Assembly: GCF_900119915.1 (NCBI RefSeq)
Contig: NZ_LT635455.1
Coordinates: 1,488,001-1,552,000, forward strand
Source: Olsenella timonensis
Lineage (GTDB): Bacteria > Actinomycetota > Coriobacteriia > Coriobacteriales > Atopobiaceae
DNA length: 64,000 bases
Direction: 5' to 3'
Below the pieces are notes generated by a model. It did not search any database, had not been told where the DNA came from, and saw nothing but the letters and a program-made list of their open reading frames with translations. The stretch's first letter is position 1. Each line of letters opens with the position of its first letter. Below are positions 23,938 through 31,664 of this stretch, piece after piece. The translations under genes were made by a program, and so were the position numbers.

Positions 23938-25548
23938 CTACTTCTTGGCCGTGTCCAGGCGCGGGAAGAGCGCGTCGCCCTTGGTCACCGCCACGCCGCC
24001 CGCGAGCCCGCCCCACGCGCACGCCGCGCGCAGGTCGTCCGTTGCCGCCTCGCCCTCGAGCGACATGCGGCGCAGGACCTCGGCAGAGGTCTCGGGCATG
24101 AACGGCGCGAGCAGGTGCGCGCAGATGCGGATGGACTCGAGCAGGTCGCGGATGATGGCGGCGAGCTCGTCGGCGCGCGCCGGCTCCTTGGCCACGGCCC
24201 AGGGCGCGGAGTCCTCGATGAAGTGGTTGGCGGCGTGGACGAGCCCCATCACGACGTCCTTGGCGCCGGAGTAGTCGAAGGCGGCCATGCGCTCGAAGTA
24301 GCGGTCGTAGATGCCCTCGGCCGCCCCGCGCAGCACGCCGTCCCTCTCGGCCCATCCCGCAGGCGTCTCCGGCGTCTTCCCGTCGAAGTACTTGGCGCTC
24401 ATGTTGAGCGAGCGGCTGACGAGGTTGCCCCAGCTGTTGGCGAGGTCGGCGTTGTAGACCTGCTCCATGCGCTCGAAGCTGATCGCGGAGTCCTCGCCGT
24501 GGATGACGTCGGTCATGAAGTAGTAGCGGTAGCCCTCGACGCCGAGCAGGTCGATCACGTCCTGCGGGGCGATCGCGTTGCCGCGGGACTTTGACATCTT
24601 CTCCGCCTGGCCGGTCTCGGGGTTGCGCACCGTGAGGAAGCCGTGGACGAAGACGTGCTCGGGCAGGGCCTCGTCGATGGCCATGAGCATGGCGGGCCAG
24701 AGGATGCAGTGGAAGCGGATGATGTCCTTGCCGATGATGTGGCACTGCGCGGGCCAGCGGCGCGCGAGCTCGGCGCGCGAGGCGGGGTCGTCCAGGCTGT
24801 AGCCCACGGCGGTCATGTAGTTGAGCAGCGCGTCAAACCACACGTAGGTGACGTGCTTGTCGTCAAAGGGCACCTTGATGCCCCAGTCGAAGGTCGTACG
24901 GGAGACCGAGGTGTCCGTCAGGCCGCCCTCGACGAAGGAGCGGACCTCGTTCATGCGAAAGTCGGGCTGGACGAAGTCGGGGTGCTCGTCGTAGAGCCTG
25001 AGCAGGCGGTCCTGGAACGCGGAGAGCTTGAAGAAGTAGGACTCCTCCTGGACGCGCTCGAGCGGCCGGCCGCAGTCCGGGCAGAGGTGCTCGCCCTTGG
25101 TGCCGCGCTCCTCGTCGGCCTTCTCGACCTGGGTCTCGGTGAAGTAGGTCTCCTCGGGCACGCAGTACCAGCCGTCATAGGAGCCCTTGTAGAGGTAGCC
25201 CGACTCGAGCATGCGGTCCCACAGGTACTGGACCGCGTGGTGCTGACGCGGCTCGGTCGTGCGGATGAAGTCGTCGTTCGCGACCTCGAGCTCGCGCCAG
25301 AGGTCGAGGAAGTGCGGCGCCTGGGAGTCGCACCACTCCTGCGGGGTCATGCCGTGGTCGGCCGCGGCCTCCGCGACCTTCTCGCCGTGCTCGTCCATGC
25401 CGGTCAGGAACTTGACGTCGTAGCCCGCCGCGCGGCGGAAGCGCGCCTGGACGTCGGCGAGCATCGTGCAGTACGCGGTGCCCAGGTGCGGGTCGGCGTT
25501 GACGTAGTAGATGGGGGTGGTGACGTAGTAGGACGGCTTCTCTGCCAT
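23938..25548 (-). CDS. metG: Methionyl-tRNA synthetase
   Basis: A 536-residue class I synthetase that charges tRNA-Met. The HIGH-like motif is ADPHLGTAY near the N terminus, and the KMSKS motif is EKMSKSRGNAI. A zinc-binding CPDC pair lies in the connective domain (LCPDCGRPLERVQ). The C-terminal dimerisation domain of longer MetG proteins is absent. The ATG at 25548 follows GAGGAG. It leads the metG-rsmA-tatD transcript. Upstream is a gap with palindromes and a triple motif repeat that separates it from rsmI. Confidence 0.95.
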   Translation of the reverse strand: MAEKPSYYVTTPIYYVNADPHLGTAYCTMLADVQARFRRAAGYDVKFLTGMDEHGEKVAEAAADHGMTPQEWCDSQAPHFLDLWRELEVANDDFIRTTEPRQHHAVQYLWDRMLESGYLYKGSYDGWYCVPEETYFTETQVEKADEERGTKGEHLCPDCGRPLERVQEESYFFKLSAFQDRLLRLYDEHPDFVQPDFRMNEVRSFVEGGLTDTSVSRTTFDWGIKVPFDDKHVTYVWFDALLNYMTAVGYSLDDPASRAELARRWPAQCHIIGKDIIRFHCILWPAMLMAIDEALPEHVFVHGFLTVRNPETGQAEKMSKSRGNAIAPQDVIDLLGVEGYRYYFMTDVIHGEDSAISFERMEQVYNADLANSWGNLVSRSLNMSAKYFDGKTPETPAGWAERDGVLRGAAEGIYDRYFERMAAFDYSGAKDVVMGLVHAANHFIEDSAPWAVAKEPARADELAAIIRDLLESIRICAHLLAPFMPETSAEVLRRMSLEGEAATDDLRAACAWGGLAGGVAVTKGDALFPRLDTAKK

Positions 25549-25638
25549 GTGACGACTCCTCATGACGGACGTTAGGCATGCGGGGTCGATTGTACTCTTT
25601 GCCGGGTCGCACGTCCCTCTCGGCGCGCGGACAGGGCG

Positions 25639-25743
25639 CTCGTGAATTCACGTGCGCCTGGTTTTGGCCCTCAGCCGACAAAAACCGCCGCTCGTGAATT
25701 CACGAGCGAGGCGGGCGAGAAGGGCGAGAAGGGCGAGAAGGAC
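25639..25743. repeat. Two EcoRI-site palindromes followed by three tandem GGCGAGAAG copies
   Basis: In the gap between rsmI and metG, a 12-bp palindrome centred on GAATTC (25641-25652) is followed by a perfect 20-bp palindrome on the same core (25689-25708), 52 bases apart centre to centre. Then GGCGAGAAG occurs three times in tandem (25714-25740), the last extended to GGCGAGAAGGAC. The structure may end rsmI transcription, but the repeated exact motif is more than a terminator needs. Confidence 0.7.
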
Positions 25744-25755
25744 GGGGCGCCGCGG

Positions 25756-26610
25756 CTAGCTCGCGGCGGCGACCACGGCGTCGTAGACCTCGGCGCGCGG
25801 CAGGCCGAACGCGCGCGCCAGCCGCCTTGCCAGCGCGCTCTTGGGCTCGCCGGCGGCGAGCCCCGCGGCGATCTCCTCCTCCAGCGTGCGCCCGGGCCCT
25901 AACGCCGCCGCGCGGCGCGCCTCGAGCTCGGCGGCGTCCGGCGCCGCGATCACCACCACGCACTCGCCGCGCACCTCCCCCCGCGCCGCGACCTCGGCCG
26001 CCAGCTCGGGCGCCGTCGCGCGCACGACCTCCTCGTGCAGCTTGGTGAGCTCGCGGACCAGCGCCACGCGGCGCCCCGGGAACACCTCGGCGACGTTGGC
26101 CAGCGTCTCGGCCACGCGCCGGGGGCTCTCGTAGACCACGAGCGTACCGGGGATCGCCGCCAGCTCCGCGAGGCGCGCGAGCTGCGCCGAGCGTCTGCGC
26201 GGCAGGAACCCCTCGAAGAAGAAGTGCTCGCTCGCGAGGCCCGAGGCGACAAGGGCGCAGGTCACGGCACTCGGCCCGGGAACCACCTCGACGCGCGCGC
26301 CGGCGTCGAGCGCGGCGTCCACGAGCCGCTGCCCCGGGTCGGAGACGCCGGGCATGCCCGCGTCGGAGACGAAGGCCACGCGGCCTCCCGCCTCGAGGCG
26401 CGCCAGCACGCCGTCGACCTTCTCGGACATGACGTTCTCGTCGCAGCGCTCCAGGCGCACGTGAAGGCCGAAGGCGCTCATGAGGCGCCCCGTCACGCGG
26501 GTGTCCTCGCAGAGCACGACGTCGGCCTCGCCGAGCGTGCGCCGCACGCGCGGCGAGGCGTCCTCGAGGTTGCCGATGGGGGTGCCGACGACGCTGAGCA
26601 GGCCGGCCAT
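25756..26610 (-). CDS. rsmI: 16S rRNA (cytidine1402-2'-O)-methyltransferase
   Basis: A 284-residue RsmI enzyme. SAM-dependent tetrapyrrole-methylase fold motifs are clear: VVGTPIGNLEDASPR at the start, VLCEDTRVTGRLM, FVSDAGMPGVSDPG and VPGPSAVTCALVASG. RsmI methylates the ribose of C1402 in the decoding centre of the 30S subunit. The ATG at 26610 shares one base with the stop of the upstream GH5-like gene (TGATG), so expression is coupled. It is the last gene of the tmk-holB-ricT-queD-GH5-like-rsmI run. Confidence 0.93.
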   Translation of the reverse strand: MAGLLSVVGTPIGNLEDASPRVRRTLGEADVVLCEDTRVTGRLMSAFGLHVRLERCDENVMSEKVDGVLARLEAGGRVAFVSDAGMPGVSDPGQRLVDAALDAGARVEVVPGPSAVTCALVASGLASEHFFFEGFLPRRRSAQLARLAELAAIPGTLVVYESPRRVAETLANVAEVFPGRRVALVRELTKLHEEVVRATAPELAAEVAARGEVRGECVVVIAAPDAAELEARRAAALGPGRTLEEEIAAGLAAGEPKSALARRLARAFGLPRAEVYDAVVAAAS

Positions 26611-27650
26611 CAGACGATCATCCCGCGCTCGAAGGTGGCGAGCGCGACGCGGGCGTCCCAGGCGGCCAGCTTGCCCGAGGTCTTCCAGGTGTTGAAGAAC
26701 CACGCCGGGCACTTCTCGTAGGCCCTGAGCTGCTCGGAGGTGTAGACGCGCTCGAGCGCGATGCGGCCCTCCGGCGTCATCTGCGAGTCGGCGACGGGAA
26801 GCGACGACGACCACTTGCCCACCATGACCGGCATGTCGGCACGACGCGCCTCGCGCAGGCGCCGCTCGAGCGCCTCGACCAGGCGCCGCACCCCCGCGGG
26901 GCCGGAGACGTCGACGCGCGTCGTCGGGCGGTCGAGCTGGCAGTCGAGCCAGACGTTGCGGTAGTGCCGCTGCGCCATGAAGCGGCCCCAGCCCTTCGTG
27001 ACGCCGCCGTCGGGCATGATGACGACGTCCTCGCCCGCCGCGCTGCGGACGAGCTCGTAGGCCTCGCGATAGTAGTTGCGCAGGCGGTGCACGGGAACCC
27101 CGTCGGTGAGCACGAGTCCGCGGCGCACCTGCACGACGGGCGCGTCGGCGAGCTCGATGCCGTAGAGGCCGGAGCGGTGGGCGTAGCGCCTCGCCAGGCC
27201 GTATATGACGCCGAGCATCTCGTCGCGGCTCACGTGACAGTCCGCGTTGTCGGGCGAGAGGCCGTTGTCGGCGTGCGGGGCCCCCGGGCTCATCGCCAGC
27301 GCGAAGACGACGTGCAGGCCGAGCTCCTCCGCCCACTCCAGGGCCTCGTCGACGAGCTCGACGCAGCCCTGGTACGGTCCGGGCTCGGGGCCGTCGTCCC
27401 CGTACACGTACCACGGGACGGGCAGGCGCACGGCGTTGAAGCCGCGCGCGGCGATGCGGGCGAAGTCCTCGCGCGTCACGAAGGTGGCGCGATGGTTGCG
27501 CACGTAGTCCGCATAGCGGCGCGGACCGAGCGACGAGGCGAGCTGCTCCTCGTCGAGTGCGCCGACCTCGGCAAAGAGCTCGGGCGTCACCCAGGACTCG
27601 AGCGTCAGCCAGCCCGTCAGGTTGACCCCGTGCAAGGTGTTGCTTGCCAT
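26610..27650 (-). CDS. GH5-like (beta-1,3-glucanase-type) protein lacking catalytic glutamates
   Basis: A 346-residue cytoplasmic TIM-barrel protein of the GH5/exo-1,3-glucanase type. Family landmarks are HGVNLTGWLTLESWVTPELF at the N terminus and FNAVRLPVPWYVYGD after the second strand. In active enzymes the acid/base Glu lies in a LxNEP motif; here that stretch reads ELADAP. The nucleophile Glu, usually in GEWS, is replaced by Lys in VMVGKWSSSLP. Both catalytic residues therefore appear lost while the fold is kept, suggesting a binding or regulatory role. No signal peptide is present. The start at 27650 follows GGAGG. It overlaps rsmI by one base. Confidence 0.8.
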   Translation of the reverse strand: MASNTLHGVNLTGWLTLESWVTPELFAEVGALDEEQLASSLGPRRYADYVRNHRATFVTREDFARIAARGFNAVRLPVPWYVYGDDGPEPGPYQGCVELVDEALEWAEELGLHVVFALAMSPGAPHADNGLSPDNADCHVSRDEMLGVIYGLARRYAHRSGLYGIELADAPVVQVRRGLVLTDGVPVHRLRNYYREAYELVRSAAGEDVVIMPDGGVTKGWGRFMAQRHYRNVWLDCQLDRPTTRVDVSGPAGVRRLVEALERRLREARRADMPVMVGKWSSSLPVADSQMTPEGRIALERVYTSEQLRAYEKCPAWFFNTWKTSGKLAAWDARVALATFERGMIV

Positions 27651-27760
27651 GACGCACCTCCGCCTCTCTCCCCTACCGCAAGTATAGCCACGGGGGCGGA
27701 CGTTATCGTCGGCGTCGGGGGTTTTGGGCGAGCGGCGCAACCGGAGGAGCGGGGCGGGCG

Positions 27761-28183
27761 CTACCCCGCCAGATAGGTCGCGCAGTTGAGGGGGGTCTCG
27801 TAGACGTCGACCTGCGCGCAGGGCAGGCCGCGCGCGACGAGCTCCCCGCAGATGTGGCGCGCGAGGTTCTCGGCCGTGGTGCGGAACGGCAACACGGTGA
27901 GCGAGAACCCCTCCCCCTCGAGCGCCGCCACGGTGGCCGGGGCGAGCGTGCCCTCCTCCACGAGGAGGGTGTGGTCGAGCGCGTCGCAGACCTCGCGGAC
28001 CGCGCGCTTGAAGGCGCCGAAGTCCATCACCATGTCGCGCTCCGTGCCCTCCTCGCCGAGCGCCTCGGTGCGCAGGTAGGCCACCACACGCCAGCGGTGC
28101 CCGTGCAGGTTCTCGCACTTGCCGTGGTAGTCGGCGAGGAAGTGCGCGGAGTCGAAGTGCCACTCGGTTCTGAGGCCAAACAT
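27761..28183 (-). CDS. queD: 6-carboxy-tetrahydropterin synthase (QueD/PTPS family)
   Basis: A 140-residue QueD/PTPS protein. Zinc ligands are His14 (FDSAHFL) and His27 and His29 (LHGH); the catalytic Cys23 is in the CENLHGH motif. The ALDHTLL and VYETPLNCA motifs complete the active site. QueD makes 6-carboxy-5,6,7,8-tetrahydropterin in queuosine synthesis; a tetrahydropterin role is also possible. No queC, queE or queF is adjacent, so the pathway must be completed elsewhere. It lies 42 bases after ricT in the same direction. Confidence 0.85.
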   Translation of the reverse strand: MFGLRTEWHFDSAHFLADYHGKCENLHGHRWRVVAYLRTEALGEEGTERDMVMDFGAFKRAVREVCDALDHTLLVEEGTLAPATVAALEGEGFSLTVLPFRTTAENLARHICGELVARGLPCAQVDVYETPLNCATYLAG

Positions 28184-28225
28184 CGGGGTCCCTTCGGTCA
28201 GACGGGCGAGAAGGACGCGTCGCAG

Positions 28226-29677
28226 CTACTCGCCGGCGGGCGCCCCGCCGTCGGCGGCGCCGCCCCTGCCGCGACCGCCGCGGCGCCGACGCCGGCGCCT
28301 GGGGGCGGCCCCGTCCGATCCCGCCTGCTGCGCGCCCTGCTCGCCGCCCGCCTGAGGCGCGCGCTTCTTGCGCGAGGGCTGCATGCCGCGCGGCTGGGCG
28401 CCGGCGGCCGCCTGGCCGCCCTTGTCGCCAGGACGGCGGGTGCGCTTGGCCCCCTGGGAGGGTGCCTCGCCGCCCTCGGCGGCCTGGTGGTGGCGACGGC
28501 GGTGCGTCGCGGCCTGGGGCTGCTGCTCCGCCGCGGGCTGCGCCGCCGCCCCGCCGTCGCCCGGGCGGCGCTTGCGGCGTCGGCGGGGCGCAGGCGCCTC
28601 GTCGCCGGACGGCGCGGACTCGGCGCCCGCGCGCACGCCCTTCTCGGCCGACGGGGCACCCGACGACGGGCGGCGACGCTTGCGCTTGGGCGCCACGAAG
28701 ATGTCCGCCGCGTCCACCTCGGGCTCCGCGAGGACGCCGTTCTTGCGGTCGAGCTCTGCAAGGGCCATCTGGACGTCGGGCGACTCCAGCTTGTCCAGCA
28801 CCTCGCGCGTCACCGTGTCGGGGCGGCACGGGCAGCCCAGCTCCTCGCTCTTCTTGTGCGCGGCCTCGGAGGCCGTCATGTCGGCGAGCGGCACGCGAAT
28901 CTGCTTGCCGCTCTCCAGGCGCAGGCAGAGCTGCTCCTTGGGCGTGTCGTACTCGACGATCTTGGCCTTGCCGAGCGGCGTGTCGATCACGGCGTTGCGC
29001 TTGGGCGCGCGGCTCTTGAAGTCGCGGTAGGCCTCGAACTCGTAGCGCAGGCAGCACATGAGGCGGCCGCACGCGCCCGAGATCTTGGTCGAGTTGAGGG
29101 GGAGGTCCTGCTCCTTGGCCATGCGGATCGACACCGGGTCAAAGCCGGTGGCAAAGCGGCGGCAGCACAGCTCCTGGCCGCAGTGGCCGTAGCCGCCCAC
29201 GATCGCCGCCTCCTCGCGCACGCCGATCTGGCGCATGTCGATGCGCACGTGGAACTCGCGCGAGAGGTCGCGCACGAGCTGGCGGAAGTCCACGCGCTCC
29301 TCCGCCGCGAAGTAGCAGACGGCCTTCTCGCCGTCGAAGAGGTACTCCACGCCCACGGGCTTCATGTCCAGGCCGGACTCCGACACGTGGCGGCGGAAGG
29401 CCGGAAGGGACTCCTCCCCGCGGCGCGCGAGCTCCTCGGCGCGCTCGAGGTCCTCGTCGGTGGCGATGCGCACGACGTCGCGCAGCTGGGCGTGGCCGAT
29501 CGTGGCGGAAAGCTCCTCGGGCGCGACCTCGCGGGCGTCGGAGGTGGCGAGGCCGATCTCGTGGCCGCGCTCGGTGGCGCAGATCACGTGGTCGCCCTCC
29601 TGGGCGCCGGTTCCGGCCGGGTCGAACCACAGGTCGCGGGCGGCGTAGGCGAACTTCACCGGGATGACGGTTGGCAT
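28226..29677 (-). CDS. ricT: PSP1 domain protein, RicT-like
   Basis: A 483-residue protein. The first 270 residues are the PSP1/RicT domain, with HCGQELCCRRF and CGRLMCCLRYE cysteine pairs that bind the Fe-S cluster in the RicAFT (YlbF-YmcA-YaaT) complex. That complex works with RNase Y to mature mRNA and influences competence and sporulation in Bacillus. The remaining 200 residues are an Arg/Pro/Ala-rich, disordered, basic tail (RRRRKRRPG, RRRRRRRGG), not part of the family core, and perhaps an RNA-binding extension. The ATG at 29677 overlaps holB by 22 bases. Confidence 0.88.
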   Translation of the reverse strand: MPTVIPVKFAYAARDLWFDPAGTGAQEGDHVICATERGHEIGLATSDAREVAPEELSATIGHAQLRDVVRIATDEDLERAEELARRGEESLPAFRRHVSESGLDMKPVGVEYLFDGEKAVCYFAAEERVDFRQLVRDLSREFHVRIDMRQIGVREEAAIVGGYGHCGQELCCRRFATGFDPVSIRMAKEQDLPLNSTKISGACGRLMCCLRYEFEAYRDFKSRAPKRNAVIDTPLGKAKIVEYDTPKEQLCLRLESGKQIRVPLADMTASEAAHKKSEELGCPCRPDTVTREVLDKLESPDVQMALAELDRKNGVLAEPEVDAADIFVAPKRKRRRPSSGAPSAEKGVRAGAESAPSGDEAPAPRRRRKRRPGDGGAAAQPAAEQQPQAATHRRRHHQAAEGGEAPSQGAKRTRRPGDKGGQAAAGAQPRGMQPSRKKRAPQAGGEQGAQQAGSDGAAPRRRRRRRGGRGRGGAADGGAPAGE

Positions 29678-30804
29678 GCGAGTGCCTCCTTGACGGAAAG
29701 AAGCATGACCTCGAGGGTCAGCTGGGGCGAGACGTTATGGGCGAGGTCGTCGGCGGCGCGCCCCACGGCGTCGAGCGCGCGCACGGCCGAGCGCGTGGTG
29801 GCGCGCGCGGCGAGCCGGTCCACCACGGCGGCGGCGTCCTCGTTGACGATGGCCTCGCCCGCGTCCTCCGTGCGAACGAGCACGTCGCGCAGGAGGGACT
29901 CGGCCGCGGCCAGAGCCTCCATCATACCCGAACGCTCCCGGGCGGTGAGCTCGCGCTTGTTGGCGTCGGCCACCTGCCTGAGGGCGCCGGCGGTGAGGAA
30001 GTCGTGGCTCTCCTCCAGGGCCTCCTCCTGGGCGCGCCTGACGTCGGCGAGCGGGACGGCCGCGGCGGCCACGATCTTGCGCGCGGCGAGAAGGACGTCC
30101 CACGAGTCGTCGCGCTCCAGCTCGTCCAGGGTGTCCACGACGAGGCGACGGACCTCGCGCCGGGTCGTGGACGCGAGGAACTCGACCGCCCGGCCCGGCG
30201 ATCCGGCGACGGAGAGGGCGATGCGCGCCTCCTCGGGCGTGGCGCCGCACGAGCGCATCACGGCACGCACGCCGGAAGCCACCCGACCAGCGCGGAAGGG
30301 GACCTGCTGGCAGCGGGAGACGATCGTCGGCAGCATGGCGTCGGCCACACGGCCGCAGAGGACGAACATCGTATGGGCGGGAGGCTCCTCGAGGGTCTTG
30401 AGCAGCGCGTTGGCGGCGCCTCCCCGCAGGAGCTCAGCGCGCTCGAGCACGTAGAGCTTGGTGGCGGCGCGAATGGGCGCGAGGCCGGCGTCCTCGATCA
30501 GCTCGCGGACCTGGGAGACGAGGTAGCCGGTCGCGCTGCCGGGCGCGAGCCAGTGGACGTCGGGGTGGGTGCGGTGCGCGACGCGGCGGCACTCGTCGCA
30601 GGTGGCGTCGCCGCCGCTCGGGCAGACCACGCACTTGGCCAGCGCCTCGGCGGCCTCGTGCTTGCCCGAACCCGGGGGGCCCAGGAAGAGGTAGGCATGG
30701 GAGAGGCGCCCCTCGGCGAGCGCTGTGGCGAGGAAGTCTCGCACGCGGGGCTGGTCGGCGAGGGAGGCGAGCGCGGCGGGGGGCTGGGCGGGCACGTCAC
30801 TCAC
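29656..30804 (-). CDS. holB: DNA polymerase III delta' subunit
   Basis: A 382-residue clamp-loader delta' subunit. The ATPase-like core begins with LSHAYLFLGPPGSGKHEAA, a Walker A in which the usual Thr/Ser after Lys is His, so it probably does not hydrolyse ATP, as is normal for delta'. A zinc-binding module (CVVCPSGGDATCDEC) follows, then NALLKTLEEPPAHTMF and LPTIVSRCQQVPF. It helps load the beta clamp onto DNA with gamma/tau and delta. The GTG start at 30804 overlaps the end of tmk by eight bases, and ricT overlaps its end. Confidence 0.9.
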   Translation of the reverse strand: MSDVPAQPPAALASLADQPRVRDFLATALAEGRLSHAYLFLGPPGSGKHEAAEALAKCVVCPSGGDATCDECRRVAHRTHPDVHWLAPGSATGYLVSQVRELIEDAGLAPIRAATKLYVLERAELLRGGAANALLKTLEEPPAHTMFVLCGRVADAMLPTIVSRCQQVPFRAGRVASGVRAVMRSCGATPEEARIALSVAGSPGRAVEFLASTTRREVRRLVVDTLDELERDDSWDVLLAARKIVAAAAVPLADVRRAQEEALEESHDFLTAGALRQVADANKRELTARERSGMMEALAAAESLLRDVLVRTEDAGEAIVNEDAAAVVDRLAARATTRSAVRALDAVGRAADDLAHNVSPQLTLEVMLLSVKEALACQPSSR

Positions 30805-31417
30805 CCCACAGGTCCGCGAGCGCGGCGAGGGCGCGGGCGGCGACCTCGTCCTTCTCGCCCAGGGCGTCCACCACGCGCACGCGCTCCGGCTCCTCCGCCG
30901 CGAGGCGCAGGTAGGCGGCGCGGACGCGCTCCTGGAAGGCGAGCCCCTCCGCCTCCATGCGGTCGGCCCCGCCGGCCGTGGCGCGCGCGTAGGCGACGGC
31001 GGGGTCGAGGTCGAAGACGAGGGTTCGGTCGGGCGAGACGCCGCAGCTGCCGAGCACGTTGGCCCGGCGCACGAGGGCGTCGTCGAGCGCCCGGCCCCCG
31101 GCCTGGTAGGCGAAGGTCGAGTCGTAGTAGCGGTCGCACAGGACCACGGCGCCGCGCGCGAGCGCCGGCTCGATCACCTGACGCGTGAGCTGGGCGCGAC
31201 TGGCCTCGTAGAGCAGCAGCTCGCACTCGGGGACCATCTCGGCGTTGGCGGGGTCCAGCAGCAGCGCGCGGACCTTCTCGGAGATCGCGGTGCCGCCGGG
31301 CTCGCGCAGGCGCACGACCTCGCGTCCCCGGGACTCGAACTCGGCGGCGACGAGCGCCGCCTGCGTGGTCTTGCCGCAGCCGTCCGCGCCCTCGAGCGTG
31401 ATGAAAACCCCGCGCAT
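30797..31417 (-). CDS. tmk: Thymidylate kinase
   Basis: A 206-residue dTMP kinase. The P-loop is LEGADGCGKTTQ, the DR motif is DRYYDSTFAYQAGG, and the LREPGGT segment binds the dTMP side. It converts dTMP to dTDP with ATP. The start at 31417 (MRGVFITLEG) is chosen because GGGAGGGG precedes it; longer in-frame starts would run into the upstream structured repeat. It is the first gene of the tmk-holB-ricT-queD-GH5-like-rsmI run. Confidence 0.93.
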   Translation of the reverse strand: MRGVFITLEGADGCGKTTQAALVAAEFESRGREVVRLREPGGTAISEKVRALLLDPANAEMVPECELLLYEASRAQLTRQVIEPALARGAVVLCDRYYDSTFAYQAGGRALDDALVRRANVLGSCGVSPDRTLVFDLDPAVAYARATAGGADRMEAEGLAFQERVRAAYLRLAAEEPERVRVVDALGEKDEVAARALAALADLWGE

Positions 31418-31515
31418 ACCCCTCCCGCGCCAGTTGGTGACAGTCAGTCTATGGTAGCGCGAGGAGCCGCCTGGCGCGAGAAAACCACGGCGAGGGACTC
31501 TGCGCGCGAATGCTG

Positions 31516-31642
31516 ACAGTTTTAGGCAGTTTATTGGGGACCCCGGAAGTATGAGCTGCAATTTCGGCGGCAAAACAGCAGGTCATTGACTTATCAGATA
31601 GCTGAATACTTTGCTATTCCCCTGAGAACTGCCTAAAACTGT
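31516..31642. repeat. Structured intergenic element 1 (outer stem TTTTAGGCAG)
   Basis: A perfect 16-bp outer stem pairs 31516-31531 with 31627-31642, and an inner 6-bp stem pairs AAGTAT (31547-31552) with ATACTT (31606-31611). The element separates tmk from the GH2 gene. A second element with the same plan lies on the other side of the GH2 gene at 33676-33797. GC content is clearly below the surroundings. No gene is inside. Confidence 0.65.
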
Positions 31643-31664
31643 TTGTTGATGCTCAGCAGCCAGC

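Noticed and set aside
26610-29072. 820-codon frame spanning ricT, queD and the GH5-like gene
   Set aside because: Only its last part (from 27650) is a real protein. The first part is an Arg-rich shadow of ricT and queD.
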